Source of the DNA: Roseivirga sp.
GTDB taxonomy: Bacteria > Bacteroidota > Bacteroidia > Cytophagales > Cyclobacteriaceae
Reading direction: 5' to 3'
DNA length: 64,000 bases
Assembly (NCBI GenBank): GCA_021404565.1
Contig: JAAWWF010000017.1
Coordinates: forward strand, 1-64,000
In this document: positions 51,817-61,598 of the stretch, piece by piece
Position numbering within the stretch: the first letter of the stretch is position 1
Layout: each line of letters opens with the position of its first letter
The notes under the pieces: generated by a model
Seen by the model: only the letters and a program-made list of their open reading frames with translations
What the model was told of the DNA's origin: nothing
Database searches by the model: none
Program-made: the position numbers and the translations under genes

Positions 51817-52488
51817 TCAGCGCTCTGCGTTGAGCAGAGATTCGGCCACTATCAGGTCTTCCGGGGTGGTGATTTTAATATTGCTGTAATCACCCTCTAT
51901 CAGATTGATCGTTGCTCCTGTAGCCTCCAGTACGCTGGCATCATCAGTAAAACCAGAATCATAGGCTGTGTCAAAGGCCTTTTTTATCAGGGCTATCTGA
52001 AAGGTCTGAGGGGTTTGAATCAGTTGGTAGTCATTGCGATTCACCACCTTGTTATCAATACCGTTACTCCATCGAATAGAATCTTTGAGAGGGATGGCTG
52101 CAATGGCATTTCCTTTTTGCTCTGCTATGGCAAATGAGTTCAAAATGATCTGATCACTCACCAGTGGGCGAACACCATCATGAATAGCCACAAGCCCGCC
52201 TCCGCTGATGTTGGATAAACCGTTTTTCACTGAGTGGAATCGGGTTTCACCACCAACAGTTGTTTTATGAGGAATGTCGAATTTGTATTGTGCGCAAAGG
52301 CTTTTCCAACCTAAGATCTGACTTTCGGGTAGTACCAGTATGATGCTTATCTCAGCAGAGAAATTGTGAAAGGCTTGCAGGGTATGCATCAGAATAGGCT
52401 TACCGGCTACAGGTATAAACTGCTTAGGGATTTCTCTTTTCATCCGCGTACCTGAACCACCCGCTACTATCACCACATACTTTTGCAT
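51817..52488 (-). CDS. ispD: 2-C-methyl-D-erythritol 4-phosphate cytidylyltransferase
   Basis: MEP-pathway enzyme that joins CTP with methylerythritol phosphate. The nucleotidyltransferase motif VAGGSGTRMKREIPKQF (residues 8-24) is clear, with GLVAIHDGVRPLVS and QTPQTFQ downstream. 223 aa, standard. It follows queA on the same strand across a terminator. Confidence 0.93.
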   Translation of the reverse strand: MQKYVVIVAGGSGTRMKREIPKQFIPVAGKPILMHTLQAFHNFSAEISIILVLPESQILGWKSLCAQYKFDIPHKTTVGGETRFHSVKNGLSNISGGGLVAIHDGVRPLVSDQIILNSFAIAEQKGNAIAAIPLKDSIRWSNGIDNKVVNRNDYQLIQTPQTFQIALIKKAFDTAYDSGFTDDASVLEATGATINLIEGDYSNIKITTPEDLIVAESLLNAER

Positions 52489-52501
52489 GGGCTAAAAATA
52501 G

Positions 52502-52529
52502 AAAAGCCTCACTAAACAGTGAGGCTTTT
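52502..52529 (-). terminator. Terminator after queA
   Basis: AAAAGCCTCACT and AGTGAGGCTTTT pair perfectly around AAAC. It works on either strand; here it follows queA and precedes ispD. Confidence 0.85.
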
Positions 52530-52555
52530 GACTTAAATTAAATATTGTGTTGCTA

Positions 52556-53602
52556 TCAAATGATCAGCATGGCATCGCCATAGCTGAAGAAGCGATAACC
52601 TTCTTTTTGAGCCACCTGATACGCATTGATGATATGGTCATATCCACCAAAAGCAGCAGCCTGCATCAATAGTGTAGATTCTGGCAGGTGGAAGTTGGTG
52701 ATCAAAGCATTGCAAATTTTGAACTCGTAAGGAGGGAAGATGAATTTGTCTGTCCAGGCTTCGTTGGCTTTCAATCTACCACCAGCTGATACCGATGACT
52801 CCAGAGCTCTCATAGAGGTAGTACCTACAGAACAAACCCTTTTCTTGTTGTCAAGTGCTTTGTTAACCAGATTGGCAGTTTCCTCACCGATCATATAGTT
52901 TTCAGAGTCCATCTTGTGCTTGGTAAGGTCTTCTACGTCAACAGGACGGAAAGTACCCAAACCAATGTGGAGAGTCAGAGAAGCAATATCTATTCCTTTG
53001 ATCTCCATGCGCTTCATTACCTGCAGGGTAAAGTGAAGGCCTGCAACCGGTGCTGCCACCGCTCCTACGTTCTTGGCATAGATTGTTTGAAAACGCTCTC
53101 TGTCTTCAGGCTCTGTAGCACGCGGAATGGTACGTGGAAGAGGTGTTTCGCCTAATGTATCAATGGTTTTGTAGAATTCTTCATCACTGCCATCATATAA
53201 GAAGCGAATGGTTCTGCCTCTTGATGTAGTATTGTCAATCACCTCGGCTACCAGTTCTCCTTCGCCAAAGTAAAGTTTGTTGCCTACCCTGATTTTTCTC
53301 GCAGGATCTACCAGTACATCCCAAAGGTGCATTTCTGCATTCAACTCTCTCAGGAGGAAAACTTCAATCTGTGCGCCTGTCTTTTCTTTCTGTCCATAGA
53401 GTCGTGCGGGGAAAACCTTAGTGTCATTGTTCACCAGCACATCTCCTTCTTCAAAATAATCAACAACGTCTTTAAAGACTTTGTGCTCAATCTCTCCAGT
53501 ATCTTTATGCAAAACCATTAAACGCGAATCATCACGGTTTTCGGTAGGGTAGTGTGCAATTTTATCTTCTGGGAGCTCGAACTTAAAAGCAGATAATTTC
53601 AT
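52556..53602 (-). CDS. queA: S-adenosylmethionine:tRNA ribosyltransferase-isomerase
   Basis: Makes epoxyqueuosine in tRNA by transferring and isomerising ribose from SAM. Signatures: [45 protein letters not shown] and [11 protein letters not shown]. 348 aa. Its upstream region (53603-53965) is divergent with the MacB-like gene. Confidence 0.95.
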   Translation of the reverse strand: MKLSAFKFELPEDKIAHYPTENRDDSRLMVLHKDTGEIEHKVFKDVVDYFEEGDVLVNNDTKVFPARLYGQKEKTGAQIEVFLLRELNAEMHLWDVLVDPARKIRVGNKLYFGEGELVAEVIDNTTSRGRTIRFLYDGSDEEFYKTIDTLGETPLPRTIPRATEPEDRERFQTIYAKNVGAVAAPVAGLHFTLQVMKRMEIKGIDIASLTLHIGLGTFRPVDVEDLTKHKMDSENYMIGEETANLVNKALDNKKRVCSVGTTSMRALESSVSAGGRLKANEAWTDKFIFPPYEFKICNALITNFHLPESTLLMQAAAFGGYDHIINAYQVAQKEGYRFFSYGDAMLII

Positions 53603-53965
53603 CTGTTAGTAATTTGTTTTAGTGGTCAGGCTTAGAATTCAGGGCTGAATCAGGTGCTCCAGCGGTCTGTGCTCTTTAGCCATATTCCGGGGTTTTTCCT
53701 TTCAACTTTTTGAAATAGCAGGCAAAGATAGAAATTATTGCGTGAGTCTCATATACCCTTGATTGATAATAATTTGAAAGATGGAAGAGGGTAAAACCTT
53801 GTAACAATTTGACTGTTTCGCTTGTCCACTTAACAGTATCAAAATCCGATCACGCAGGATATTGCGATTTTTACGTAATAGCTGAACCTCTGTGTTTACA
53901 TTTTTTGATTCTTTACGTTTTGAAAATAGCGACTCGTCAGATTACTGATTTAAAATAAAAACCAC
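53603..53965. other. Divergent intergenic region
   Basis: 363 bp between queA and the permease gene, with no credible frame. It must hold promoters for both. The half nearer the permease is AT-rich, and I found no clear -33/-7 pair on either strand. Confidence 0.45.
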
Positions 53966-55222
53966 GTGGGAATATTCTTAAAGTTATTAGTCGAAAGTAT
54001 CCGGTTTGCCTGGCAGGTACTCACTACCAATGTATTGAGGACGATGCTGTCCCTGCTGGGGGTTACTATCGGTATTTTTATGATCATCGGGGTGTTTACC
54101 TTTGTCGATTCACTTGAGAAAAATATTCGTGACAGCCTCGATTTTCTGGGTTCTAACGTGATTACTGTTAATAAATTCCCCTTCGTAAATAACGATCCGA
54201 ATTTCCCTTTTATCAAGTACTTGCGAAGGCCTTCCAATACATACGCAGAGTATGAGTTTTTATCGGCCAACCTTAAGAATGCGGCAGCTGTGGCTATTGC
54301 AGCCAGCCGAAGCTCCACAGTGAAGGTCGGGAGTAGTAGTTTAAGCGGGACTGATATTTATGGCATTACTTTCAACTATAAGGATGTCTACGAAGTGCCG
54401 GTAGGTGCTGGCAGGTATTTCACATCCCGCGAGATTGAATCTGGTAGAAATGTAGCGCTCATAGGGAATGAGGTATCAAAGGCGTTGTTCCCTAATGTAG
54501 ACCCTATAGGCAAGGAGATAAAGGTTAGGGGCTTTAAGGTGCGGATTGTCGGTGTTTTGGATAAGGAAGGGGATAGTTTTTTGGGTACACCCAGTAATGA
54601 TGATCGGGTGTATATTCCTTATAAGATGTTTACCAAGATGTACTTTGTCGGAGGGCGGTTTGGGATCAACCCCAACGTGGCTGTAAAAGGCTTTGATTCA
54701 GATATAGGGCTGGTAGAGTTGCAAAGTGAGATGGAGGGAGTACTGCGTAAAGTAAGAGGCTTGAGACCCAAGACCGAATCCAATTTCGCCCTAAACAGAC
54801 CTGAGGCTATTGCTGAATTGTTAGGCGAAGTGTTTGATGCACTAACGATTGCCGGAATGATCATCGGAAGCTTCTCCATACTGGTGGGGGGCTTTGGTAT
54901 TATGAATATTATGTTCGTTTCTGTTCAGGAGCGTACCAAAATCATCGGAATTCAAAAATCGTTAGGGGCCAAAAATTACTTTATCCTATTCCAGTTTTTG
55001 TTCGAATCTATCTTTCTGTGCCTACTGGGAGGAGGCCTGGGGGTATTATTGGTTTATTTGCTCACCCTGGCCATTCCTACGGGTACCTTAGAGCTTGCCC
55101 TGACCATGAAGAATGTTGTCATAGGTGTAGGTTCCTCTTCCATTATTGGGGTGGCATCAGGAATCATTCCTTCTGCCAAGGCGGCCAGAATGGATCCGGT
55201 AGATGCGATGAGGACTGCCTAA
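53966..55222 (+). CDS. MacB/FtsX-type ABC permease
   Basis: 418-aa permease with one N-terminal helix (residues 25-45), a periplasmic MacB core (about 50-270) and three C-terminal helices. Coupling motifs are seen in VLRTMLSLLGVTIGIFMIIG and RTKIIGIQKSLGAKNYFILFQF. It starts at GTG 53966. It resembles MacB-type permeases for lipoprotein, peptide or antibiotic export. The ATPase gene is not adjacent. A strong GC-rich terminator follows. Confidence 0.88.
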   Translation: MGIFLKLLVESIRFAWQVLTTNVLRTMLSLLGVTIGIFMIIGVFTFVDSLEKNIRDSLDFLGSNVITVNKFPFVNNDPNFPFIKYLRRPSNTYAEYEFLSANLKNAAAVAIAASRSSTVKVGSSSLSGTDIYGITFNYKDVYEVPVGAGRYFTSREIESGRNVALIGNEVSKALFPNVDPIGKEIKVRGFKVRIVGVLDKEGDSFLGTPSNDDRVYIPYKMFTKMYFVGGRFGINPNVAVKGFDSDIGLVELQSEMEGVLRKVRGLRPKTESNFALNRPEAIAELLGEVFDALTIAGMIIGSFSILVGGFGIMNIMFVSVQERTKIIGIQKSLGAKNYFILFQFLFESIFLCLLGGGLGVLLVYLLTLAIPTGTLELALTMKNVVIGVGSSSIIGVASGIIPSAKAARMDPVDAMRTA

Positions 55223-55247
55223 AAAAAACAAAGTCAAAAACGCAAAC

Positions 55248-55277
55248 AAAAAACCCCGGCCATGGCCGGGGTTTTTT
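55248..55277. terminator. Bidirectional terminator
   Basis: AAAAAACCCCGGCC and GGCCGGGGTTTTTT pair around AT. Flanking A and T runs serve both the permease gene and the convergent recA. Confidence 0.93.
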
Positions 55278-55306
55278 GTTATATCATGGTACGGGTTTGA
55301 AGATGC

Positions 55307-56320
55307 CTAAGCGTCTACTTCCTCTTCCACACCGTCTACTTTTGCTTTAATCTTGCTTTCCAGTTCTTCAGATAATTCGGGATTGTCATTAATCAGGCCT
55401 TTTACAGCATCGCGGCCCTGTCCCAATTTCTCTCCATTGTAAGAGAACCATGAACCTGCCTTTTTCACAATGCCCAGCTCAACACCGAGGTCAAGAATTT
55501 CGCCTGCTTTGGAAATACCCTCACCATACATGATGTCAAACTCTACAATCTTGAACGGAGGTGCTACTTTGTTTTTTACAACTTTTACTTTGGTACGGTT
55601 GCCTATGATATCTACGCCATCTTTGATTTGACCGATTCTGCGAATGTCAAGTCTTACAGAAGCATAGAATTTCAGGGCGTTACCACCTGTGGTAGTTTCA
55701 GGGTTTCCGAACATTACCCCAATTTTTTCTCTCAACTGGTTAATGAAAATACAGGCACATCCTGTCTTGTTGATTGTGCCTGTGAGCTTTCTGAGAGCCT
55801 GAGACATCAGTCTTGCCTGAAGTCCCATTTTACTTTCTCCCATCTCTCCTTCCAGTTCAGCCTTAGGTACCAGCGCGGCCACTGAATCTATCACAATAAT
55901 ATCAATAGCACCGGAACGGATCAGATGTTCGGCAATTTCCAATGCCTGCTCCCCATTGTCCGGTTGTGAGATTAAAAGGTTTTCAGTGTCGATGCCGAGT
56001 TTCTCAGCATAAACCTTGTCGAAGGCATGTTCTGCGTCTATAAATGCCGCCAGCCCACCTTGCCTTTGAGTTTCGGCTATACAGTGCATACTGAGGGTGG
56101 TTTTACCCGAAGACTCAGGTCCGTATACCTCAATCACTCTGCCTCTTGGAATACCACCAATACCCAATGCAATATCAAGCCCGAGAGAACCCGTAGAAAT
56201 AGAAGGTAAATCGACCACCTTTTCATCACTCAGCTTCATCACAGCACCCTTACCATAGGTCTTTTCCAGTTTATCAATGGTTAATTGCAGGGCTTTTAAT
56301 TTTTCGTCTTTCTCGCTCAT
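55307..56320 (-). CDS. recA: Recombinase RecA
   Basis: ATP-dependent strand-exchange protein for recombination and SOS co-protease. Walker [10 protein letters not shown] at 67-75, the Walker B region ([13 protein letters not shown]) and [18 protein letters not shown] are intact. 337 aa from [12 protein letters not shown] at 56320; the frame extends upstream to 56383 without conserved sequence. I could not identify a LexA-type box upstream, which would not be unusual in this phylum. Divergent from the aminopeptidase gene (110 bp). Confidence 0.97.
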   Translation of the reverse strand: MSEKDEKLKALQLTIDKLEKTYGKGAVMKLSDEKVVDLPSISTGSLGLDIALGIGGIPRGRVIEVYGPESSGKTTLSMHCIAETQRQGGLAAFIDAEHAFDKVYAEKLGIDTENLLISQPDNGEQALEIAEHLIRSGAIDIIVIDSVAALVPKAELEGEMGESKMGLQARLMSQALRKLTGTINKTGCACIFINQLREKIGVMFGNPETTTGGNALKFYASVRLDIRRIGQIKDGVDIIGNRTKVKVVKNKVAPPFKIVEFDIMYGEGISKAGEILDLGVELGIVKKAGSWFSYNGEKLGQGRDAVKGLINDNPELSEELESKIKAKVDGVEEEVDA

Positions 56321-56430
56321 TTCTATTGGGTAATATTGTTCAGAATAGTTTGTGAAGATAGTAGGAAAGGTACCAATACACAACCCAATTTTCTCAATAA
56401 ATATGGTTAATTTTCTCCCCGATAAATGCT

Positions 56431-57465
56431 ATGAAAAAGTGGTTTAAAAGAATTGGTCTCGGCTTGCTGTCGTTGATATTAATTGTCTATCTCTTGTACT
56501 TTGAACTGGCCAACTATGGGCTTATGCAGCTGAGAGGGCAACTTAACGTGGTGAATAATGCCGTGCCACTGGAGGAGTTTTTAGAAATGCCCGAGACAAC
56601 AGATGAGCAGCGCTTCAAGGTAGGGGTCATTCGCGAAGCCCGCACCTTTGCATTCGATTCGTTAGGAATCAACTATTCTGATAATTATACGAAGATCTTT
56701 GATCAGGAGGATAAGCCTTCCATGTACGTAGTCACTGCCTGCGAGCCTTTTGAGTTTAAGGCCAGACTTTGGAAATTCCCGGTGGTAGGGAGCGTGCCCT
56801 ACAAGGGGTTTTTCTCACGCGAAAAGGCGATGGAGGAGGCCCGGAGCATCAAGGCTGCCGATAGTATTGATGTGAGTGTAAGAACCGCTGGTGGCTGGTC
56901 TACCCTGGGTTGGTTCAATGATCCCGTCCTTTCCAATATGCTCAAGCGTTCAGAGGGCGATCTGGCCAGTCTTATCATACATGAGCTGACCCATGGTACA
57001 CTATATATTAAAGACAGCGTTACGTTTAATGAAAATCTGGCATCCTTTATCGGAGACAAGGGAGCGGTATTGTTTTTGGAAGCAAAGTATGGAAAGGGAG
57101 CAGCCGAGGTGGATAAGTTTCTGGCCCGTCAGGCGGATGAGGAGCTTTTCAAGAGCTATATGCTCTTTGCCAGCAAGAAGCTAGATAGTACTTATACCGC
57201 TATAGTCGATTTCGAAAAAGGGAAAAAGCAGGAAATAAAGGATCAGGTCATTGAGGACATCAGATCAGGCATTGACACCGTTTCGTTTATGTCCGACAGA
57301 TATAAAGGTTACTTCGAGAAGTATAAACCGAATAATACGTTCTTCATGTCGTTCCTCAGATATAATTCTCAGCTTGAACTTTTAGAAGAAGAATTAAATG
57401 CCAATTTTGAAGGTGATTTGAAGAAGTTTCTTATCTACCTGAAAGAGACCTATCCTTCAGTTTGA
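56431..57465 (+). CDS. Predicted aminopeptidase (Aminopep family, PF10023-like)
   Basis: 344 aa with an N-terminal membrane anchor (residues 7-28, IGLGLLSLILIVYLLYF) and a periplasmic domain. The zinc motif HELTH occurs in LIIHELTHGTLYIKD (about residue 185), and NENLASFIGDKGAVLFL supplies the glutamate. This matches the predicted aminopeptidase family common in Bacteroidota and proteobacteria. Activity on real peptides is not established here. The next gene (DUF3108) follows after 44 bp. Confidence 0.82.
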   Translation: MKKWFKRIGLGLLSLILIVYLLYFELANYGLMQLRGQLNVVNNAVPLEEFLEMPETTDEQRFKVGVIREARTFAFDSLGINYSDNYTKIFDQEDKPSMYVVTACEPFEFKARLWKFPVVGSVPYKGFFSREKAMEEARSIKAADSIDVSVRTAGGWSTLGWFNDPVLSNMLKRSEGDLASLIIHELTHGTLYIKDSVTFNENLASFIGDKGAVLFLEAKYGKGAAEVDKFLARQADEELFKSYMLFASKKLDSTYTAIVDFEKGKKQEIKDQVIEDIRSGIDTVSFMSDRYKGYFEKYKPNNTFFMSFLRYNSQLELLEEELNANFEGDLKKFLIYLKETYPSV

Positions 57466-57509
57466 AAGTAATTGGTATGGCTTTTGTCGTACCAGGTGTA
57501 AACTAGCAT

Positions 57510-58313
57510 ATGAAATACTTTTTATCAGCCTTGTTCTTGCTCGCAGCCCTAAAGGTATCCGCACAGCATTACCCTATGGCCAAGCAGGGACCTTTTTTAC
57601 CCGGAGAAGAGATAGAGATGAAGGCTACGGTTGGGTTTATCAAAGCGGCCGAAGCGGATTTCAAAGTCAATGACATTATATATACTGTTAATAATCGGCC
57701 TACTTATCGCATCGATATTTTTGCACGGACGGTTGGGATTTTCGATTTAATCTCGTCAGTCAGAGATAACTGGGGGTCTTACTATGATACAGCTAACCTG
57801 GTGCCACAGCAGTTTTACCGTTATATCAAAGAGGGTAGGTTTCGTAAAAATGAAATACTCTACTTTGACCACGACAAGGACTCTGTCACTGTAGCCAAGC
57901 TTCATAAGGAGACCAAGCGACTCGAGAAAAGGATTGAGCATAAGGTCGCAAATAATATGCAGGACATGGTTAGCGGGTACTACCACCTGCGAGCCCTCGA
58001 TTTCGACCGGATACCTGTTGGTACTATCATTACAATCAATACCTTTTTTGACGATAAAGAACAGCCCTTTCGCGTTAAGTTTGTGGGCAGGGAAGTTATC
58101 AAGACCAAACTAGGTCGGGTTAAATCATTGATCCTGGTACCTATTATTGAAAAGGACAGCCTTTTTGAGGAAGACAATACCCTGAGGGTCTGGCTCTCGG
58201 ATGACCTCAATAAGATACCTCTGAAGTTTCAGGCCAAGATTTATGTGGGTTATCTGAGGGTTGAAGTCAGAAAAGTAAAGAACTTGCGACATCAACTAGC
58301 TGTGACTGAGTAA
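57510..58313 (+). CDS. DUF3108 periplasmic protein
   Basis: 267 aa; signal peptide MKYFLSALFLLAALKVSAQ. The remaining 248 residues are beta-rich and match the DUF3108 layout (FKVNDIIYTVNNRPTYRIDIFARTVGIFDLISSVRD; GKVKSLILVP-type end VRVWLSDDLNKIPLKFQ). The family is soluble periplasmic with unknown function. It may be co-transcribed with the preceding peptidase. Confidence 0.8.
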   Translation: MKYFLSALFLLAALKVSAQHYPMAKQGPFLPGEEIEMKATVGFIKAAEADFKVNDIIYTVNNRPTYRIDIFARTVGIFDLISSVRDNWGSYYDTANLVPQQFYRYIKEGRFRKNEILYFDHDKDSVTVAKLHKETKRLEKRIEHKVANNMQDMVSGYYHLRALDFDRIPVGTIITINTFFDDKEQPFRVKFVGREVIKTKLGRVKSLILVPIIEKDSLFEEDNTLRVWLSDDLNKIPLKFQAKIYVGYLRVEVRKVKNLRHQLAVTE

Positions 58314-58351
58314 TATCCCGACTTTTTTTCAGTGTGGTTTCCTTTTTTAAA

Positions 58352-58359
58352 TAACTTTG
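58352..58359 (+). promoter_or_regulatory. -7 element before the two-component operon
   Basis: TAACTTTG fits TAnnTTTG, 39 bp before the response-regulator start. The -33 element is not clear. Confidence 0.4.
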
Positions 58360-58398
58360 ATCAAGTTCGAACAGGAATTTTAACAACCTCTGTTTAGT

Positions 58399-59091
58399 AT
58401 GGGTGATAAGCATAACCACAAGGTGCTTGTGGTAGATGATGATTCAGATATTCTTGAATTATTAAAGTATAACCTTGTCAAGGAAGGTTATGATGTCAAG
58501 ACTGCTGAAGACGGCAAGAAGGCAGTACAGCTGGCGAAGGGTTTTTTACCTGAGCTGATTCTGCTGGATATCATGATGCCTAATCAGGATGGTGTAGAAA
58601 CCTGCAGGCAACTGCGCGAGATTCCTGAAATGGCCGACTCTCACATAACATTTCTTACAGCCCGGGCTGAAGAATATTCAGAAGTAGCTGCATTTGATGC
58701 AGGAGCTGACGATTATATAACCAAGCCAATCAAACCTCGTGCGCTGATGAGCAGAATCAGTGCCCTATTCAGGAGAGAGCAGAAAAGCAAAAGCAAATCA
58801 TTGCCAAAGGTGATGGCAGGAGGGCTTACCATTGACAAGACCAGCTATACGGTGTCTATGAATGGTGAGCAGTTTACCCTACCTAAAAAGGAGTTTGAGC
58901 TGCTGTATTTTCTGGCGCAAAACCCGAATAAGGTTTTCAGCAGAGATGATTTATTGCAGAACATATGGGGTACAGACGTTTATGTGCTGGCCCGTACTGT
59001 GGATGTTCATATCAGAAAAGTAAGAGAAAAGATCGGTGATGGTTATATTACTACTGTAAAAGGTGTAGGATATAAATTCGAGATTCGATAG
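58399..59091 (+). CDS. OmpR/PhoB-family response regulator
   Basis: 230 aa. The receiver domain (residues 8-125) has the acidic cluster VVDDDSD, phosphoacceptor D57 in LLDIMMP, T in FLTAR and K in TKPIKPR. The winged-helix effector domain spans 135-228 (KKEFELLYFLAQNPNKVFSRDDLLQNIWG, ARTVDVHIRKVREKIG). The next gene is its histidine kinase, 3 bp away. The pair resembles PhoB/PhoR; a phosphate role is not shown by context. Confidence 0.93.
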   Translation: MGDKHNHKVLVVDDDSDILELLKYNLVKEGYDVKTAEDGKKAVQLAKGFLPELILLDIMMPNQDGVETCRQLREIPEMADSHITFLTARAEEYSEVAAFDAGADDYITKPIKPRALMSRISALFRREQKSKSKSLPKVMAGGLTIDKTSYTVSMNGEQFTLPKKEFELLYFLAQNPNKVFSRDDLLQNIWGTDVYVLARTVDVHIRKVREKIGDGYITTVKGVGYKFEIR

Positions 59092-59094
59092 AGC

Positions 59095-60177
59095 ATGCTC
59101 TTCAATTCAAAAGCAGTCGCATTACTACTGGCGGCCATTGTTGGCATCCTCACCGCTGCTTTTTTATACCTGGTTCCTGATGTAAGTACAACTGCCCTGG
59201 TGGTAGCCGGCCTTCTTTCCTTTTCAGCCACCTATTTTTTGGTCTATATAGTTTTTGAATTTCTCGTTTTCAAAGAGATAGGCAAAATCTATGAGGTACT
59301 TAATAAGCTGAGAAAGAAGGATTTTTCATTTATCGAAGAAAGTGAGGATCAGAATAGCCTAAATCCATTTAAGCGAATCAATACAGAAATCTATAAATAT
59401 GGTGTCAACAGGCATCAGGAGATAGAGGATTTAAAGAAGATGGAAGCTTTCAGAAGAGAGTTTCTGGCAGACGTAAGCCATGAGCTAAAGACTCCCATTT
59501 TTGCGGCACAGGGTTTCGTACATACGCTTCTTGATGGTGCGGTGGAAGACAAAAAGGTCCGGGGTAAGTTCTTAAAAAGAGCAGCAAAAAGTCTTGACCG
59601 ACTTGATCTTTTAATTCATGATCTGCTCACTCTCTCTCAAATAGAGACAGGTGAAATGAAAATGCACTTCGAACATTTTAATATAGTCGATTCGGCAAGC
59701 GAGGTCATTGATCAGTTGGAGTCCAAAGCAGATAAGAGAAATATTAAGATTTCTTTTGACGCAGAATATGACAATCCAATTTTTGTATATGCAGATGCTG
59801 AATTGATTTATCGTGCACTGATGAATTTACTTTCAAACGGCATTAAGTACACCGACAAAGGAAAGGTGACGCTGGGCTTTGAGGTAAGTGAAGGTAATGT
59901 GTCGGTAGCTGTAAAGGATTCCGGCAGGGGGATTCCTCCTGAACACCTTGGGCGGATTTTTGAGCGTTTTTTCAGAGTGGATAAAAGCCGTTCCAAAGAA
60001 ATGGGTGGAACAGGCCTTGGTCTGGCTATTGTAAAGCATATCATGGAGGCTCACGACTCAAATGTGACGGTAACCAGCACGGTTGGAAAAGGCTCAAACT
60101 TTAGCTTCAGACTGCCCCTGGGTAAAACCATTGAAGAAGAAGAGGAAGAAGTGAACGATTTGGAGCTGGCAGACTAA
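59095..60177 (+). CDS. Sensor histidine kinase (PhoR-like)
   Basis: 360 aa. Two membrane helices (residues 7-27 and 35-56) with almost no periplasmic loop, so it senses something in or near the membrane. Then come a linker, the DHp domain with H129 in FLADVSHELKTPI and the ATPase domain (N box LMNLLSNGIKYTDKG, G boxes DSGRGIPPEH and GGTGLGLAIVK). The short acidic tail (EEEEEVNDLELAD) is unusual. It works with the response regulator upstream. Confidence 0.92.
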   Translation: MLFNSKAVALLLAAIVGILTAAFLYLVPDVSTTALVVAGLLSFSATYFLVYIVFEFLVFKEIGKIYEVLNKLRKKDFSFIEESEDQNSLNPFKRINTEIYKYGVNRHQEIEDLKKMEAFRREFLADVSHELKTPIFAAQGFVHTLLDGAVEDKKVRGKFLKRAAKSLDRLDLLIHDLLTLSQIETGEMKMHFEHFNIVDSASEVIDQLESKADKRNIKISFDAEYDNPIFVYADAELIYRALMNLLSNGIKYTDKGKVTLGFEVSEGNVSVAVKDSGRGIPPEHLGRIFERFFRVDKSRSKEMGGTGLGLAIVKHIMEAHDSNVTVTSTVGKGSNFSFRLPLGKTIEEEEEEVNDLELAD

Positions 60178-60188
60178 ACTCCTTGTGC

Positions 60189-60196
60189 TATCTTTG
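60189..60196 (+). promoter_or_regulatory. -7 element before the pseudouridine synthase
   Basis: TATCTTTG fits TAnnTTTG exactly. It covers the alternative GTG start (60196), which argues for ATG 60214 as the true start. Confidence 0.5.
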
Positions 60197-60213
60197 TGCC
60201 CTTTCGGGCAAAT

Positions 60214-60924
60214 ATGAAAATCAATTTCAAGGACCTTATTGTTTATGAAGGAGATCACTATATCGTGATTAATAAACCTCCTTTTGTAGCATCGCTGGCT
60301 GACAGGAATGCTCCGGTAAATATTCAGCAGTTGGCAAAGGCTTATGATGAAAACCTTTCGGTTTGCCATCGGCTGGATAAAGATACCTCTGGCTGTCTTT
60401 TGATTGCCAAGAATGCCGATGCCTATCGTCATGCCTCAATTCAATTCGAAAAGCGTACTATTAAGAAGGTGTATCACGCAGTGTCCAATGGTCTGCATGA
60501 ATTCAGAGCCCATCAGGTAGATGCTCCTATTTTAGCCCTGCCTAATGGTACAGCCAAGGTTGATCGCAGAGAGGGGAAGGCGGCCCAGACGGTTTTTACT
60601 ACGCAGGAGACCTATCGGAACCACTCCTTAATAGAATGCATGCCGGTCACCGGCAGAATGCATCAGATCAGGGTGCATCTTGCCATGGAAAAAGCTCCCT
60701 TAGTACATGATGAACTGTATAGAGGAGCTTCCCTTTTTTTATCTCAGATCAAGCGAAATTTTAAATTGAAAAAAGATACGGATGAACGACCTCTTATCAA
60801 GAGGTTTGCTCTTCATGCCATGAGTCTGCGTTTTGATAATATGGTGGAACCAATTCTGGTTGAAGCGCCTTACCCTAAAGATTTTGCTGTACTCGTCAAA
60901 CAATTGAGGAAGTACAAGTTTTAA
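60214..60924 (+). CDS. RluA-family RNA pseudouridine synthase
   Basis: Converts uridine to pseudouridine in rRNA or tRNA. The catalytic motif HRLDKDTSGCLLIAKN (about residues 46-61 from this start) contains the essential Asp. The core continues with KRTIKKVYHAVSNG and MHQIRVHLAMEKAPLVHDELY. No S4 domain is visible. Start ATG 60214 is chosen because the GTG at 60196 lies in the promoter element; this gives 236 aa. Exact target uncertain. Confidence 0.9.
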   Translation: MKINFKDLIVYEGDHYIVINKPPFVASLADRNAPVNIQQLAKAYDENLSVCHRLDKDTSGCLLIAKNADAYRHASIQFEKRTIKKVYHAVSNGLHEFRAHQVDAPILALPNGTAKVDRREGKAAQTVFTTQETYRNHSLIECMPVTGRMHQIRVHLAMEKAPLVHDELYRGASLFLSQIKRNFKLKKDTDERPLIKRFALHAMSLRFDNMVEPILVEAPYPKDFAVLVKQLRKYKF

Positions 60925-61053
60925 TAGAAGTGTTTTATGGCTTTACAAGAGCATTTTTTCGCTCTGGTGGCAAGCTTATGACCGAAAGTGATGAAGAAAT
61001 GAAGATAAATAGACCGATCGGGGCTCAGGCAGGCAATAATTTAATAAGCCATG

Positions 61054-61084
61054 TTGGAATTCAAAATTCAAACTTCTATCTTTG
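61054..61084 (+). promoter_or_regulatory. Promoter of the rplM operon
   Basis: TTG at 61054-61056 and TATCTTTG at 61077-61084 are 20 bp apart. This is the standard -33/-7 pair of Bacteroidota and the best promoter in the window. Confidence 0.7.
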
Positions 61085-61142
61085 TGTCCCTTTTTACGGG
61101 AAGGGCTTGATAAAGTATTAAAAGTCAATAAAATATATCGAA
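61085..61142 (+). promoter_or_regulatory. rplM leader with small hairpin
   Basis: The 5' leader starts with CCCTT-8 nt-AAGGG (about 61089-61106), followed by an AT-rich stretch up to the GTG start. It could be an autoregulatory site for L13, as known for ribosomal leaders, but this is inference. Confidence 0.35.
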
Positions 61143-61586
61143 GTGGATACACTCAGTTACAAGACAATTTCGGCTAACAAAGCCACCGCAGATAAGCAGT
61201 GGGTTGTGATCGATGCTGACTCAATGGTGTTGGGTAGATTAAGTAGTGAGGTTGCTAAGATCATCAGAGGCAAAAACAAGCCAAATTATACACCTCACAC
61301 TGACTGTGGTGATAACGTGATCGTGATCAATGCCGACAAAGTGAGAATGACCGGTAAAAAGTGGGATGACAGAGTATATCTGAGATATACTGGCTATCCA
61401 GGTGGTCAGAGAAAAACAACTCCAAGACAGTTGAAAGCAAAGTCTTCAACTTTATTGGTAGAGAGAGCTGTAAGAGGCATGCTTCCTAAAACAAGACTGG
61501 GAAGATCTCTTTTCAACAACCTGAAAGTTTATGCCGGTGCAGAGCATCAGCATGAAGCACAGAATCCAACAAAAATTAATATTTAA
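61143..61586 (+). CDS. rplM: Ribosomal protein L13
   Basis: Large-subunit protein that binds 23S rRNA early in assembly. WVVIDADSMVLGRLSSEVAKIIRGKNKPNYTPHTDCGDNVIVINA and GMLPKTRLGRSLFNNLKVYAG are family signatures. It starts at GTG 61143. 147 aa. It opens the rplM-rpsI-rpsB-tsf unit. Confidence 0.98.
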   Translation: MDTLSYKTISANKATADKQWVVIDADSMVLGRLSSEVAKIIRGKNKPNYTPHTDCGDNVIVINADKVRMTGKKWDDRVYLRYTGYPGGQRKTTPRQLKAKSSTLLVERAVRGMLPKTRLGRSLFNNLKVYAGAEHQHEAQNPTKINI

Positions 61587-61598
61587 GATATCTGATCC

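Noticed and set aside
60930-61121. 63-codon frame before rplM
   Set aside because: It runs through the strong rplM promoter, has no family resemblance and an unlikely composition.
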